NCBI GenBank assembly: GCA_950106755.1
Contig: OX467088.1
Location: forward strand, 1,782,001-1,846,000
DNA: 64,000 bases
Direction: 5' to 3'
Source of the DNA: Climacium dendroides
Lineage: Eukaryota > Streptophyta > Bryopsida > Hypnales > Climaciaceae
The notes below the pieces were generated by a model. That model did no database searches. It was given only the letters and a program-made list of their open reading frames with translations, and was not told the origin of the DNA. The position numbers were made by a program, and so were the translations under genes. Shown here piece by piece: positions 1 to 11,050 of this stretch; within the stretch, counting starts at the first letter, position 1; each line of letters opens with the position of its first letter.

Positions 1-115
1 ACTTCCAAAGAATCATGGGCCATACATCCCTCCCCAACCCCGTTCTCATCCACCTATCCAACCGGGAGGTGGTCAATCCCAACCAAAAGGCATTCCATGT
101 TCTACTTATGGCCGG

Positions 116-706
116 GTGCATCCTTTAGGTCCGGGAATTTGTTGGGTAGAGACCGGTGTAGTTTGTGGTGAATGCGGAGGCAACCACCCCACCGATAAGT
201 GTAGGAGGCCTAAAAAGGGGTTTGGAGTAGATACAAGCACTACCAAACAACCTCCCTCGAACTTGTTTTACCATAGAGCACTTCAAGGAGCTCAAGGATA
301 CTACGTGAGCCCACAACTCGTACAATGGTATCCTCCTTATGGAGCACTACCAATTGCATCACAATCGGTAGCACAACCCCCATATCCTCCACCAATACAA
401 CCGGTGGCACCACTCCTACATCCATTGCAACCGGTTCATTCCTCTATACCTTCAATGCCTTGACCGGCCGTCTATCCACCTTTGGCAATTTCACAAGATG
501 CTCGAAATGATGGAGTGTTTTGTCCCGGAGGAACTCAACCATTGGATCCTCCATCCCTTCCCAAGCTCGATGGACCCTTGAGCCAAAATTCCCATCTCAT
601 CATTCATGAGAATGAGGAGAAAACCGAGGCATCCACTAGTCAACCAACCCTAAGACATGCGGTGGCGGTGATGACTCACCGACAACGTTTAGACAATCCC
701 CGTTAG
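116..706 (+). pseudogene. gypsy gag C-terminus with zinc knuckle
   Basis: An open frame from 116 to 463 contains CGECGGNHPTDKC, a C-x2-C-x3-H-x4-C knuckle of the form seen in plant gypsy gag proteins, where it binds the element's RNA. A proline-, tyrosine- and glutamine-rich stretch follows. A TGA at 461-463 ends it, but the same frame is open again from 482 to 706, so one stop probably interrupts a longer gag. The upstream capsid part lies outside the window. The frame is lost between 706 and the protease at 925. Confidence 0.65.
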
Positions 707-924
707 AGCCAATCTCTGAGGGAAGTAGTAGTTCGGAAGAAGATCCAGACATTCAAGCCACAAGGGAGTTTTTGAGGAAACAAACCCAAGAAAACATCCA
801 TGAGCCACTTCCAAATCACCATGAGCCAATGGAAGATGCTCCATTGGATGATCTTTTAAGTGATGAGGAAGATGACCTCTATCGTTTTGTAGAGGACGTG
901 AATATTGGCGACTAACATGATGGG

Positions 925-1722
925 GTGGCTAAAATTTCTTCTTCCTGGGTGTGCAATCCGGCGGAGGACTATGATCTATGGGCAGACCTTTGTGCCCTAC
1001 GGGCTAATATTTTTATTGCCCAACTTATCCAAGTAGCTCCATCCTTGAGAAAAGAATTCAAAGAAGGAGCTACCATTCCCCGAAAATCTCGGAAAACTAT
1101 GATGACTGCTAGGATCTACTCTAGTGCCTTAACGGATGATGGGGCATTAGAAATTGACGTGTCTATTTTAGACAAAGTCATTCCACATACCTTAATAGAT
1201 GGCGGAAGTGGCATCAACATCATGCCACTTTCTACCATGGAGAGCCTAGGGTTGAAAGTCACTGGTCCATCACCATATGTGATGAATGTGGCCGATCAAC
1301 GTCCCGTCACTCCTCTTGGTCAAATCGTAAATTGTCAAGTAGAGGCCGGAGGAGAAATCTATACCTTAACCTTTCATGTGTTAAGGTTGATGACCAACAA
1401 GACCGCTTATCCCTTCCTGTTAGGTCGAGATTGGTTGAAGAGGGCCAATGCCTCCGAGCGTTGGTCCATTGGTAAATCTTATCTAGAGTTTGGTCCATCG
1501 GACAATCAAACCGAGATTACCATTGGGTCTAAAAACACCCCTACTGATTCACCGGATAGGACAAAATCCAAAGTCGTGATGGACCCCAAGATGGAGAATG
1601 TGGGAGCATTGTATCCTACATTGGTCCCCAAGAAAGCCTCCGTCGATTTAGGGCCTATTAGGAATTTAGGCCCCGATCTTTATGATTGGGAGGATGATGG
1701 AGAATTTGCCGCATGGCTTTGA
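925..1722 (+). CDS. retropepsin-like aspartic protease of gypsy element
   Basis: This 265-residue open frame has the active-site motif LIDGGSGINIMP with the catalytic aspartate near residue 92. It is followed by a hydrophobic strand and an FLLGRDWLK motif near residues 165-173, the paired features of plant gypsy retropepsins, which cut the gag-pol polyprotein. Many plant copies have D-T/S-G at the active site; here it reads D-G-G. Its place after the gag knuckle and before the RT linker agrees with the usual gag-PR-RT order. The first ATG in the frame is only a convenient start, because the protease would be released from a polyprotein. Confidence 0.75.
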   Translation: MAKISSSWVCNPAEDYDLWADLCALRANIFIAQLIQVAPSLRKEFKEGATIPRKSRKTMMTARIYSSALTDDGALEIDVSILDKVIPHTLIDGGSGINIMPLSTMESLGLKVTGPSPYVMNVADQRPVTPLGQIVNCQVEAGGEIYTLTFHVLRLMTNKTAYPFLLGRDWLKRANASERWSIGKSYLEFGPSDNQTEITIGSKNTPTDSPDRTKSKVVMDPKMENVGALYPTLVPKKASVDLGPIRNLGPDLYDWEDDGEFAAWL

Positions 1723-1746
1723 GAACACCCTAAAGATCCCGAGACC

Positions 1747-2279
1747 TTGAAGACCTATGTGGTCAATTTTACCACTACCATAAGTGTAGTAGATGAGTCT
1801 CCAAACTCATATTTGAATCCCATGATGTCGTTAGATGCGGTAGAATATGAGGCCGTGTATGTCCTTGAGGGAGATGGTACACAACTCCACGGTATTGAGG
1901 GTTTCATAGATGAAGAAGATGATCTCCCGCCAATCCTTCATGTCCGAAAAACTCTACAAAATGGAAGGCCAAAAGTGACCTTCCAACTTATTCTGTGACG
2001 CCTTATAAAGGGCGTTACAAATCCAAACCACCGGCCACAACCCCAATTAATGAGCACCATCATCAAGATGTGATCTTGGATGACAAAAAGTGTCAACCTA
2101 TTAGGATGGACACTAAACTAGCACCGGTAGAGGTAGCTAAATGCATAAAAATAGCTCAAAAATCTCAAAAGGCTTTTGCATGGTCTTACAAATCCAACAA
2201 AGGCATGTCACCGAACGTAGTCCAACCATCGATACCACGCTACGAGATGCTGGGTGCTTATCCAAATGATCCATTCTAG
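1747..2279 (+). pseudogene. gypsy protease-to-RT linker, broken
   Basis: Two short frames, 1747-1998 and 1995-2279, overlap by four bases in different phases, so a frameshift separates them. The second contains EVAKCIKIAQKSQKAFAW followed by a Ser-Tyr segment. This resembles the spacer before the fingers of plant gypsy reverse transcriptase, where a phrase like FAW-(S/T)-x-x-x-(M/L)-P-G is common. Coding similarity ends at a TAG at 2277-2279 and no RT palm motif follows. Confidence 0.55.
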
Positions 2280-5200
2280 TGGCCGCATTGAATAGGACTT
2301 AGTTTCCTTTTCCCACAACTTGTAACTAGGCAAGTTTTGACATGAATAACCGTGTAGGCCCAATGGAAAGGCATCTTGCCTACGTGCTTCGAGACTTTAG
2401 GTCCGTAGCATTCTCACGAATGCCCCGCAGATGGTCGACACCTGTGAACCATTGAAATGGTTCACATTATGAAAATATAAAAAATATGGACAATAGGTTA
2501 AGTTTTTGAATTAGAAAGTGCTAAAATTCTAAATTACACTAGTAATATTAGTTAATAGGTTTTTTAATATAAATGTTGAACTTAAACCTAAAACTACATC
2601 CAAATTATAAATTAATGAAAAAGTGAACTAAAAACAAGACTTAGAACTAAAAACAAACAAAAAACAAGATAAAAATTACAAAATGGGATAAACATAATGG
2701 GTTCATAGGGGAATTAGTAAGCTTAAAATCAATGTTTAGACACCTACATTGGAAGAAAACCACTAATTTAGAGTAAAAACAGCAAAGTAAGGGCATTTTT
2801 AATATGAATTAGGGTGGATGAAAGGGTTAAGAATGTAGTTTTAGTAGGAAGGAGAGGATGAAGGTCGAATTAGGGTTAGGAGCTCATTCTCTCTTCTTTC
2901 TCTCTTGTCTCTTGTATGTGTGTTGAGGGTGCATGTTTTCTTTTGGGAGGAAACAATGAGCACAAGAGGTGGATTGAGAATATAGCCAATTTGTCGAGTA
3001 GGTTTTCACCTCAAGAGGTAAAAGATGGGTGAAAAGTGAAGATTTCAGGGTCAGATGGAAAAGGTGTTTAGGAGGAAGGTCCGCTGCCGTTGCAATTAGG
3101 AGAAGCAACTTTGACGAGCCACTGTGGGAGCGTGGAGAATTTAAATGGGCTGAAAATTGGAGAGAAGGAGCGCCTTGAAGTCATCTTTTCAGGAAGATAT
3201 GGTTCGCCTGATTTGGAGAAGAATTGAAGAAATGGTGGCCGTTTTGGTGGAGGAGGGTCTGCAGCCGCGGTGGATCAAGAGCAACAACTTTGGAGGGCTA
3301 CTGCGGCAAAACGACGGTGAATTTGGAGCTCAAATTTTGGGGAATGATGCAAAGTGGAGTTAGCTTCCAAATGAGACAAATTGTGTGACATGTAGAGCTA
3401 TGATGAACGAATGGCAGCCAGTTTTCCAACAGGGCGTCTGCTGCCCCCACTGAGGGAGTCCGAATTGAGGTTTTGATAGGATTTCTTCATCATTGTTGTT
3501 GATTACTTGCAATTTTCATTGCACATGAACATGAAAAAAGACTTGCATGGAAGGATACTTGAATTGAATGTTTGAGAATGATGAAGAGTGCATGGGAGTT
3601 GAATTTAGGGGTATGAAGGCAATTGTAAAAGTGTTGCCCTAACTGGACTAAGATTAGGGTTTAGAGGGATCAAGTATCTCAAATGCAAGAACCATTTTGA
3701 GGATTACAAAAGAAGAAAAAATCTTTAACCTTGAATTGAGAACAACAATTAAGAAGGGGAAATGTAGGGCAATGCATGCTAAATGAAATATTGAATCATG
3801 TAAAGATGTGCTGAAATTAGTTAGGAGGGTCCAATTTGGGCTATTTTGGGCATCAAATTGCACATTTGAAGTGAATTTTGTCCCTTGTATGGTCTTAACC
3901 AACTTCATGGTCCAATTATATGATGAAAGTGGCTAGAAAGGTCATTTAAGTAGGGTGAGAAGGGCTGCTCCTCCCAACTAAATATCATTTAAGAAAAACT
4001 TACCAAAAATTGTTTAGGAGTCCATTGCTTGGAGGAAAATTAGAGTAGGAGCTTCATACACTCCCCCTTGGCCAACTTTGTAGGCGTTGTTTGCCTCAAG
4101 GGCAAATTACACTCACAACTGGCTATTTGGTTTGGATTTTTATAGTTTTAATCAAAATATTGGCTGTTGTTTAGCCACATAAAACACAAGGGCTCCGTAA
4201 AGGGACCTTTTAAACACAAAACTAACATAGAAGTTTGATTAAGGGCAAAGCTTCGCCATGCTTCCAAAACCCCATTAAATTCCTATCAAATCCTAAAGAT
4301 CAAAATTAAAACTTCGTTGTGGAATGGTAAGCACGAGGAATAACACAAAGGTTTGACAAAAAAGAATTAAAACAGGATGGAATCAAGGGTGTTAGTACAA
4401 CACCATCTACCATGTTAGTATTAGTATAACAATTATTCCCAAAATGTGTTAGTACAAAAAATCATAACCATAACAAGCTAGAGGTTTTCCCTAAGCGGCA
4501 TCGCTAGTCATTAGGGAAGATTCCTCTAGGATTAGTGCAAAATCTCAAGTCTTAAACAAGGACTTGAAGGAACAACAATTATACCCAAACAAGAGTTAGT
4601 ACAACTAAAATACGACCAAACCTTTGCCAAAAACTTCAAAAAAAAGTTTAAAGACAACAAATAAGACTTGAAGGGATCCCAATGTCCTTCAAGGCTTACA
4701 AAATAGCAACAAAGGAGCTTGAAATATTCCAAAAACATCATGTTTACAACTTTGGCTCAAAAATGACAAAAAATCCATGTTAATGGATCAACATGTTTAC
4801 AAAGCCAAAAAAATGGCTAGAAGAGGTATTTTGAAAGGAGAAGGGGTGCCCTTATATACTCTTCTAAGGGCACCTACTTCCTCTCATTTTCATAAGGTCA
4901 ACTTATCACTTTAGATTTTCACACTAATTTTCCAAATTTTAATTTCTATGCTGGTTCAAAACTCTAAGTTTTGAAGAAAGACTTTAAATCATAAATTAAT
5001 TGCGCCATTGGCTTTAGAAGGTCATTTTTAATTAATGAAAATCCTCTCCCCTTTTTCCTACATCAAAACCACAAAGATTTCTAGTACTAATTGAACAACC
5101 AAAAATGGATAAAAATCCAACTTTTTGAGATCAATTTTTCTATTGGAATGCTACAAAACTTGTTGGAACTCATTATTAATATAAAAAAATCTATAATAAT

Positions 5201-5855
5201 TTTTAGTGAAATTTTATTGTAGCGTGAATAATTTTTAAGAATTTTCCATCATGGCTTTCAATAGCTGACCGCTCGGAAAAAGATCTTTTAGAGATCAGAA
5301 ATAACCAAGAATTTTCATGAAACCTCTAATGGAATTCTACAAGAGATGTGTAAGCTCATATTTTTACTTGCACATCTGAAAAAAGAAAATCAAATCCCAC
5401 TATCTCTTTTAACTTCTGATAACTAAGGAATCTTTCAAATGGAAGGAAATCTTGGTGAACCAATTGTGCCATTGGACTCTTGGAATAATTCCCACTTCAA
5501 TTCATTGTACTTTGGTTGTAGATGCTTTTCTCTGAATTGTCTTGAGTTTTTTTTCACCTATAGGCTAATAATTTGGATTTCTACTATTTCACTAATGGAA
5601 TGAGGACACTGAAACCTCTTTTGGGGAGTGTAAACTAGGATTTTCATATAATTTTGTGGGAATGAGATTCCACATGCTAGGCCCAGAACACTAGCATATG
5701 ACGGGAAAATTCAAAAATTGTTCCCTTAAAAAGGAAAGTTTTTGAGTTCTCCTAGGAAGTTAGGGAAATTTAGGAAAACCAGATTTCCGGATCCGGGAAA
5801 ATTTCATTAGGTCTAAAAACCTAATTCCGGAACCCTAGAAAGTTCCAAAAATCGA
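2280..5855. other. AT-rich non-coding stretch
   Basis: About 3.6 kb without a convincing gene. Short ORFs have no recognisable motif. The first few hundred bases may be the untranslated or LTR end of the gypsy fragment, but I cannot find paired LTRs. The only structure I see is the hairpin at 4845-4874. Confidence 0.6.
4845..4874. promoter_or_regulatory. 10-bp inverted repeat around a TATA-like sequence
   Basis: GGTGCCCTTA at 4845-4854 is mirrored by TAAGGGCACC at 4865-4874, with a 10-base loop that includes TATAC. On the minus strand this reads as a TATATAAGG-type box, which could be the core promoter of a decayed LTR. No transcript evidence is available and no gene is clearly placed to use it. 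Confidence 0.2.
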
Positions 5856-6157
5856 ATGACGGCGCTGGCCCTAAAAGACGGAAACTGGATCTGTACTAGG
5901 GTTAGGTTTTTGTCGCCAAAACCTGTCCCGTACATTCATCCGACTGACCAACTATCTGGCCAGTATAAGAGGAAGACTGTAGCCGGCAATGGGCACGAGT
6001 ACTTCCTTGTTTTTCTTTCCACCTGTGTTTTCTGTCTTCCTAGCTTCGTGAGAATTCCGGTAGATTGAGGGACTGTGTGAGTTGCGATCGTGCAGAGGTT
6101 ACGGGAGTGAAATTTTGTGAGCAGGAGAGTTAGATAGAGATTGTATGAGGTCTGTTT

Positions 6158-6694
6158 GTGAGCACAATGACTTCCAGGGCAAGCCGGCGCAAGCTGAAGG
6201 ATCTGCTTGAGGATTCAGATGATGAGCTTCCGCCGCCGCCGCCTCGACCGAGGACTATTCCGGTGATGAAGGTAGTTCCGGAGGTTTCTACCGAAGAGGA
6301 CCAGTTGGTGCGCCTGCGAGAGAACCTCACCAACATGGGATGTGAGGGGCTCATGGAGGTTCCGTGGGGCATCAGGGAGGAGAGCCTGGTGTCTGACTTA
6401 CTTCATCTGGAAAGCAGTATCTTGGATACCACCCTCCGGGTGAAACCAGAACTGTGGGCGATTAATACGTGGAGGGCCGTCTACAAGTTCCAGGAGGCGC
6501 CGGACAAGGTCATGGAGAAGAATCAGGATGTGATGGAGGGTGAATTCCGGGCACCCGCCAATCCGAAGGAAGGTCACCAGGTTTCCGACCTGGTGAATTC
6601 GGAGTATCGGGATGTGATAACCTTCCTTAATCCTATCCTCCATCTGACCAAGCCGCGGCGAGTGGTAGCGAAGGTAGTCTCCAAGGTAAAATGA
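6158..6694 (+). CDS. gag-like protein of a plant retroelement, first segment
   Basis: A 178-residue frame with an acidic, proline-rich N-terminus (about residues 12-35) and a central domain containing NMGCEGLMEVPWG, a WAINTWRAVYKF segment and FRAPANPKEGH. The same blocks occur in the minus-strand ORF at 11051-11611 (AMGCAGFLGKPQGF, TREIWRKVYDL, FREAANPKDGY), so the two are homologues in inverted orientation. The family resembles gag-like or 'putative plant transposon' proteins of plant elements, but I do not recognise it with certainty. The frame ends in the ATGATG overlap at 6691, where the next segment begins. Confidence 0.5.
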   Translation: MSTMTSRASRRKLKDLLEDSDDELPPPPPRPRTIPVMKVVPEVSTEEDQLVRLRENLTNMGCEGLMEVPWGIREESLVSDLLHLESSILDTTLRVKPELWAINTWRAVYKFQEAPDKVMEKNQDVMEGEFRAPANPKEGHQVSDLVNSEYRDVITFLNPILHLTKPRRVVAKVVSKVK

Positions 6695-6861
6695 TGATGG
6701 ATTGGGCAACCATCATCCACGAGTTAATAGGGGACCTTGTGCGTTCCCTCCGGTCGGGGAAGAAGGGTCAGAGTCCCCTTCCGGCGTACTTATCCCATCT
6801 GTATGCTCATCACTCCCTGCTTAAGGTAAACGAAGAGAGTGCCTATCATAAGCTAGTTTAG
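6691..6861 (+). CDS. gag-like protein, second segment
   Basis: This short frame starts MMMDWATIIHEL and contains PAYLSHLYAHHSLL. It matches DWATFIQTMV and PYLFHLYKNQSLL at 10803-11009 on the minus strand. The D-W-x-x-(F/I) opening followed by a Y-L-x-H-L-Y block resembles the second half of plant transposon gag-like proteins. It overlaps the end of the preceding frame by four bases (ATGA), so either a frameshift is used or the copy is damaged. After the TAG at 6859-6861 the same frame continues as acidic sequence up to the CACTA insertion at 6944. Confidence 0.45.
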   Translation: MMMDWATIIHELIGDLVRSLRSGKKGQSPLPAYLSHLYAHHSLLKVNEESAYHKLV

Positions 6862-6943
6862 CTCCAACAATACGGAGGAGAAGAACCCTCTTCTCAAGAG
6901 GGACCAGACGATGAGGAGACGAAGGACGGGGAGCCGCCCACTC

Positions 6944-7997
6944 CACTAGAAGAAAAAACAGGGTTTTGCGACTACGGTTTGCGACTGGTTTGTAGTCGTA
7001 TCGGACATTTGCAACTTGGTGATATTCTGGAGTCCGCAGTCGCAGTGGACAAGTCGCATGAGTTGCACTACAGTCGCGATGTTGTTTGTCATTCGATAGG
7101 CAATGGCGAACTTCGTCGATGAACTACTGTGACGTGGTTGCTGATGTGGAAGTTATTTCACTTATTTGCGTGCAACTGATTTGCGACTAATGTGCAACTG
7201 GTTTGCGATTGACATACAACTGGTGTGCAACTCGTTTGCGATTGATGTGCAACTGGTTTGCGATTGACATACAACTGGTTTGCAATTGGTGTGCAACTAG
7301 TTTGCGATTGATGTGCAACTCGTTTGCGATTAGTGTGCAACTGGTTTGCGTTTGATATACAACTGGTTTGCAACTAGTTTGCGACTTGGTTATAATTTAT
7401 ACAGTTGTAGATTATAGAAATCTACAAAGTGTAAAAATCTACAAAATATATAAATATTAGAATTTCACTATCAAAATTCATTACACAAGAATGCTATAAC
7501 TTACCATTCTTATCTGTTCAAGCTGATGGTATTCTTGACAATCGATATGGGACAATTGAATCAATTTTCAGTCATGTTCTAATTGCATTGCACTTGTTCT
7601 CTAGTTGCATTTGAATCGTTTTTTAGTTGCACTGTAGTCGGGCTCTAGTTGCATTATAGTTGATTCCTAGTTGCATTTGAGTCATTTCTAAGCTGCAATC
7701 TTCTAGTTTTTAGTTGCAACCTATAATCAGAGCGATTGCATTTTTCCACGGTGAACTCTACTTCGCGGATAGCTGTCCACATGGACAATTGCGATGAATG
7801 TTGGATGTAGAATACCTCATGTCAGTTCTTCTGTTACAATATCGTAACCCTATTCTTCATTTTCCGACTACTTTGCGACTACAACTACATACACGTGAAA
7901 TTTGGTGCAAATACAGAGGGCTACAATCGCATCTCAGTTGTATAGGACACATAGTCGCATCTCAGTGGGTTGCAACAGACACGTTTTTCTTCTAGTG
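6944..7997. mobile_element. non-autonomous CACTA transposon inserted in the gag-like element
   Basis: The left end at 6944 reads CACTAGAAGAAAAA and the right end at 7997 is its reverse complement. The 3-bp CTC is found immediately on both sides (6941-6943 and 7998-8000). CACTA ends plus a 3-bp target duplication are the hallmarks of the CACTA (En/Spm) superfamily. The 1054-bp body has no transposase; it is filled with short direct and inverted copies of TTGCGACT/AGTCGCA and TTTGCAACT-type words, like the subterminal transposase-binding repeats of this superfamily. It sits between two parts of the gag-like element. Confidence 0.88.
7158..7385. repeat. tandem TTTGCGATTG / GTGCAACTGG array in the CACTA element
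   Basis: Degenerate 20-24-bp units alternating TTTGCGATT and TGTGCAACTGG run for about 230 bases. The ORF across it on the minus strand, with repeated Thr-Asn-Arg-Lys-type blocks, is a by-product of the repeat and not a gene. Confidence 0.75.
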
Positions 7998-8158
7998 CTC
8001 CTTGAAAGAAGAAGCAACGGTGCACTAGGACGCCGTCGATAAATCCGACAGAAGATCCTCCTACACCGGAGCCACTGGAGGAAGAAGTTCCGGAGCAGAA
8101 GATGGAGACCAGACCAGCCCTGGAAGAAGTCTGACCTTCTTTTCAGAAGGTTGGACCG

Positions 8159-8554
8159 GTGCAACCGCAAACTAGTACCGCTCAGGCCGAGGCCGGACCT
8201 TCCCGGCCCAAGATGATGGAGGCAGAGGAGGGAGATAGGACCCACATGCAACTAGGGGGGATGCCATTAGAGGACATCCAAGAGATGGCCCAGCACCTAG
8301 TATGGCGGGCGGATGACCTCACGAAGCTTTGCGAGAATTACGAGGGGGCTCTCAAACGGGTGTACCGGAAGATGGCACTAACTGATCAGAATGCCATCTT
8401 CCGGAGGACAGATGCGTTGATGGCGGCGGAGCAGCAAAACAGTTTCCTAGTAGAGGAACGGAAGAAACAGGTGACGGAGTTGGGAGCGTTAAGCATGGAG
8501 AACCGAACGTTGCGGGACCAAGTCTGGGATTCTGTCGCAGCACAAGGTAGGTGA
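8159..8554 (+). pseudogene. coiled-coil segment of the gag-like element, N-terminal part
   Basis: A 131-residue frame rich in Glu, Gln, Leu and Arg with heptad-like spacing from about residue 40 onward (for example EDIQEMAQHLVWRADDL), suggesting a coiled coil. It lies downstream of the gag-like segments, after the CACTA insertion, and breaks at 8552-8554. A block homologous to the second part of the same protein in the inverted copy (9821-10279) resumes at 12075 on the plus strand. I therefore read 8159-8554 and 12075-12437 as two halves of one protein split by the inverted insertion. Confidence 0.4.
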
Positions 8555-9820
8555 AATTCCCTATTATGCTCACAAAAAACTCTTTAAAGCATAATAAAGT
8601 GACTCTAAAGATCAAACCCAAGAGACTCTGTGAAGTGTTTCATGTTATTAGATGATTTGAGGAAAGTTTTCCAATTCCATTATTCTTGGTTATACCTCTC
8701 TCACCCTTTTTCCCAAATACCGGTTGATTTTCTGATCCTCCTATACACTGATCCGGTCCAGACTAACACTGACCCGAATCAAACTTGATTGACAACCTAC
8801 AAGAACCAACCCGGAACTCACACTTCCAACCGGATCTCGTACTACTTTAACAAAGGACTTCCTTTCCTCACCTTCTATTCCGGTTTTATTTAGCCTCTAT
8901 AGGCACCTCAGAGGGATCTGCCACTTATTTTTAGAGAGGTAGACACTCCTCTCTTTCCGGTTTTTATAGTGATGAAAAGTTCACTAAGCTAATCTATTCT
9001 CCTATTCAAACAGGATCCAGTTTGATCTTTCACAGCAAACTGGAAGTAATCTCAGCCTGTAGGTCACACAAAGATCCCCCTTACAACCTTCACTTATTAC
9101 AACGACCTTATTACCTTTTGCAATCCGTGCAAAATTAAGGTGGCTATAAGTGCATCTACCCGTACCAACACAATCTAACGTTCTTCTGTTTACTTCTTCA
9201 GATGGTGAGACCTCTCAAGTGTTCAGAGGCTAATCCAGACATTCCATCTGGTAGCTCTAGCACAATTTGAGGATCCTTTCTCTTACTGTCTAGCCTAGCA
9301 CTGGTTACCTCACCCGGAATTATAAACTTTAAACCTACTGAGGTGTCTTGACTCACTCTCAACACTTACAACTTGTTTACATGCACCTGCAATCACAAGA
9401 AGACAACAAGGGGAGAAGATCCGTTCACACTCTGCTCATCTATACTCAATCTCTTCCTCCCTTATCCGGCCAATCTTTGGGAAGACAAGGAAAACAATAG
9501 ACAATACACAGGAGACAGCATATGCAAGAAGGAAAAACTCTCAGTCTCAGTATTGAGACTTGAATTATATACAAAATTTTACAAAAAGGTCTCCCCGGAA
9601 ATCCGGCACTGATCCGGCCGAGATTTTCGAATTTGAACTTTTTCTAACTTTCCGGAATGAGGTCCGGTTTAACAAAATTTCCTACTTTTTAATTTCTAAC
9701 TACCTATCCCTCTTGAGGGGGTCCACCACTATCTGGAGTAGCTATGGGGGAGAGCTCACTCAAATTTCTACTTTTATCTCCCCCTTCCGAAACTCGCTCC
9801 GGTTCTACAAGAAAAACTAC

Positions 9821-10279
9821 TCATGTCCTCGTCCGTGGGGCTTCTGAAGTAGAAGTCCTTCCAGCCTCCTTCTCCTTCGATATTGGAATTTCAAACTTCC
9901 CCTCCAATATCTCTACATCATCGAACTCATCCGGGATCGAAATCCCAGATAAAGAGACTAACCCACTCTGGAATTTCCAGACGGTATCCCCTAATCCCTT
10001 TGCGTCCTTCCGGAATTCCTTCATTGCCTCTTCTAATTCCCCGGCAAAGTCAGCCAACATGCGAGCGATGCGGGTACCCGAAGGTTTCGGATCCTTATGT
10101 ATCCCCTCATCAAACAATTTGGCCTTTACCATTACCTCACCGGATGCCCCTACTACTGTCGTCATCCGATTGATTGCAGTCCTGGTCTCCTCTTGCATGG
10201 ACATTGCGGCCTTCACTTGGTCGCGACTAGCATCCAAGTCCTTGCGGTAGCTTTGGATTTCTCCTCGCAATCGAACCAC
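9821..10279 (-). CDS. coiled-coil protein of the nested gag-like element
   Basis: 152 residues, highly charged, with long stretches predicted by eye to be helical (residues 1-100). It contains KAKLFDEGI and a Met-Leu-Ala-Asp-Phe-rich helix, matching KAQLFEANL and the helix that follows in the plus-strand frame 12075-12437. It is likely an assembly or capsid-associated part of the element's gag-like product. Upstream frames in this copy carry several stops, so translation of the whole protein is doubtful. Confidence 0.4.
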   Translation of the reverse strand: MVRLRGEIQSYRKDLDASRDQVKAAMSMQEETRTAINRMTTVVGASGEVMVKAKLFDEGIHKDPKPSGTRIARMLADFAGELEEAMKEFRKDAKGLGDTVWKFQSGLVSLSGISIPDEFDDVEILEGKFEIPISKEKEAGRTSTSEAPRTRT

Positions 10280-10562
10280 CTACTCGTTTGTCTTCTGCTG
10301 GTTAATATTCTGCTTTAGCAATCTATCATCCAATTCCATCACTCCATCCGGATTGTTGATGCAGTTCATCACGGCTTCCGGTAGAAAACTAGTCGAAGTG
10401 CTTTTTGGCTACCAAATCCGCCACCTCACGAAGCGTCGTGGTCTTGACTTCCCAATCCGCTCTCACTGCACTAAGAATGTGGATTAGATCGTTGTATGGA
10501 CCCGTCAGGTCCATCAACTGGGACGATGGAACGAGTCTTGGCCTGACCACTTCCACCGGCTC

Positions 10563-11009
10563 CTACTTCTTTGGGATGACTGGTTCCACTATTTCCGGTC
10601 CCTTATCCTTCCGAAGCTCCGAAGGGAACCCCCTCAGACTGGGCGTCCTTTTCATCCTTCGGTGGAGACGAATGTCATCTTCCTCTTCTTCCTCTTCTTC
10701 CCAATTCCTCTTCTTAGGGTTCTCACCCTTCTCCTCCAGTTCTGGGCTATCTGGTTCCGTCTCGGATTCCTCATCCAATCCACCGCATGTTTGGAGAGCC
10801 ATCTACGCCCTCCACTCCTTGTTCTCCTCTGACGTCAGGAGACTCTGATTCTTGTATAGGTGGAAAAGGTAGGGGCCTACCGGAGTAGCCCTACTCTTTC
10901 CTACATTTGAGACTAAGACATTCACCATTGTTTGAATGAATGTTGCCCAATCCATCCGCTTCTCTCTGCTCAGGGCTCCAAAGATCACGTTTCCAAGCGT
11001 GGAAGTCAT
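10563..11009 (-). pseudogene. gag-like second segment plus acidic tail, nested copy
   Basis: The frame opens near 11009, contains MDWATFIQTMV and YLFHLYKNQSLL, and meets a TAG at 10803-10805. The same frame continues to 10563 with a strongly acidic run (ten glutamates in a stretch of twelve residues) followed by a basic segment. It matches the plus-strand segment at 6691-6861. The GAA-rich run on this strand also creates the long serine-rich ORF seen on the plus strand, which I do not count as a gene. Confidence 0.4.
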
Positions 11010-11050
11010 CCGGGTAGGTTTTTCCGGATGTAGAAATGAGACTAGGAATT

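Larger units (their letters stand above)
1..2279 (+). mobile_element. Ty3/gypsy retrotransposon fragment (gag-protease end)
   Basis: The stretch holds, in order, a gag zinc knuckle, an aspartic protease and the linker that precedes reverse transcriptase in plant gypsy elements. The coding signal then stops near 2279, just where reverse transcriptase should begin. The left end runs off the window, so the 5' LTR and most of gag are not visible. No RT, RNase H or integrase follows within the next 3.5 kb, so this is either a truncated copy or a non-autonomous element. No LTR boundary was recognisable. Confidence 0.8.

Noticed and set aside
7158..7373. ORF with repeated Asn-Gln-Leu-His and Asn-Arg-Lys blocks
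   Set aside because: Translation of the tandem word array in the CACTA element.
10405..10848. 147-codon serine-rich ORF on the plus strand
   Set aside because: It is the antisense of the acidic GAA-rich run in the nested gag-like element; the poly-serine is a mirror of poly-glutamate codons.
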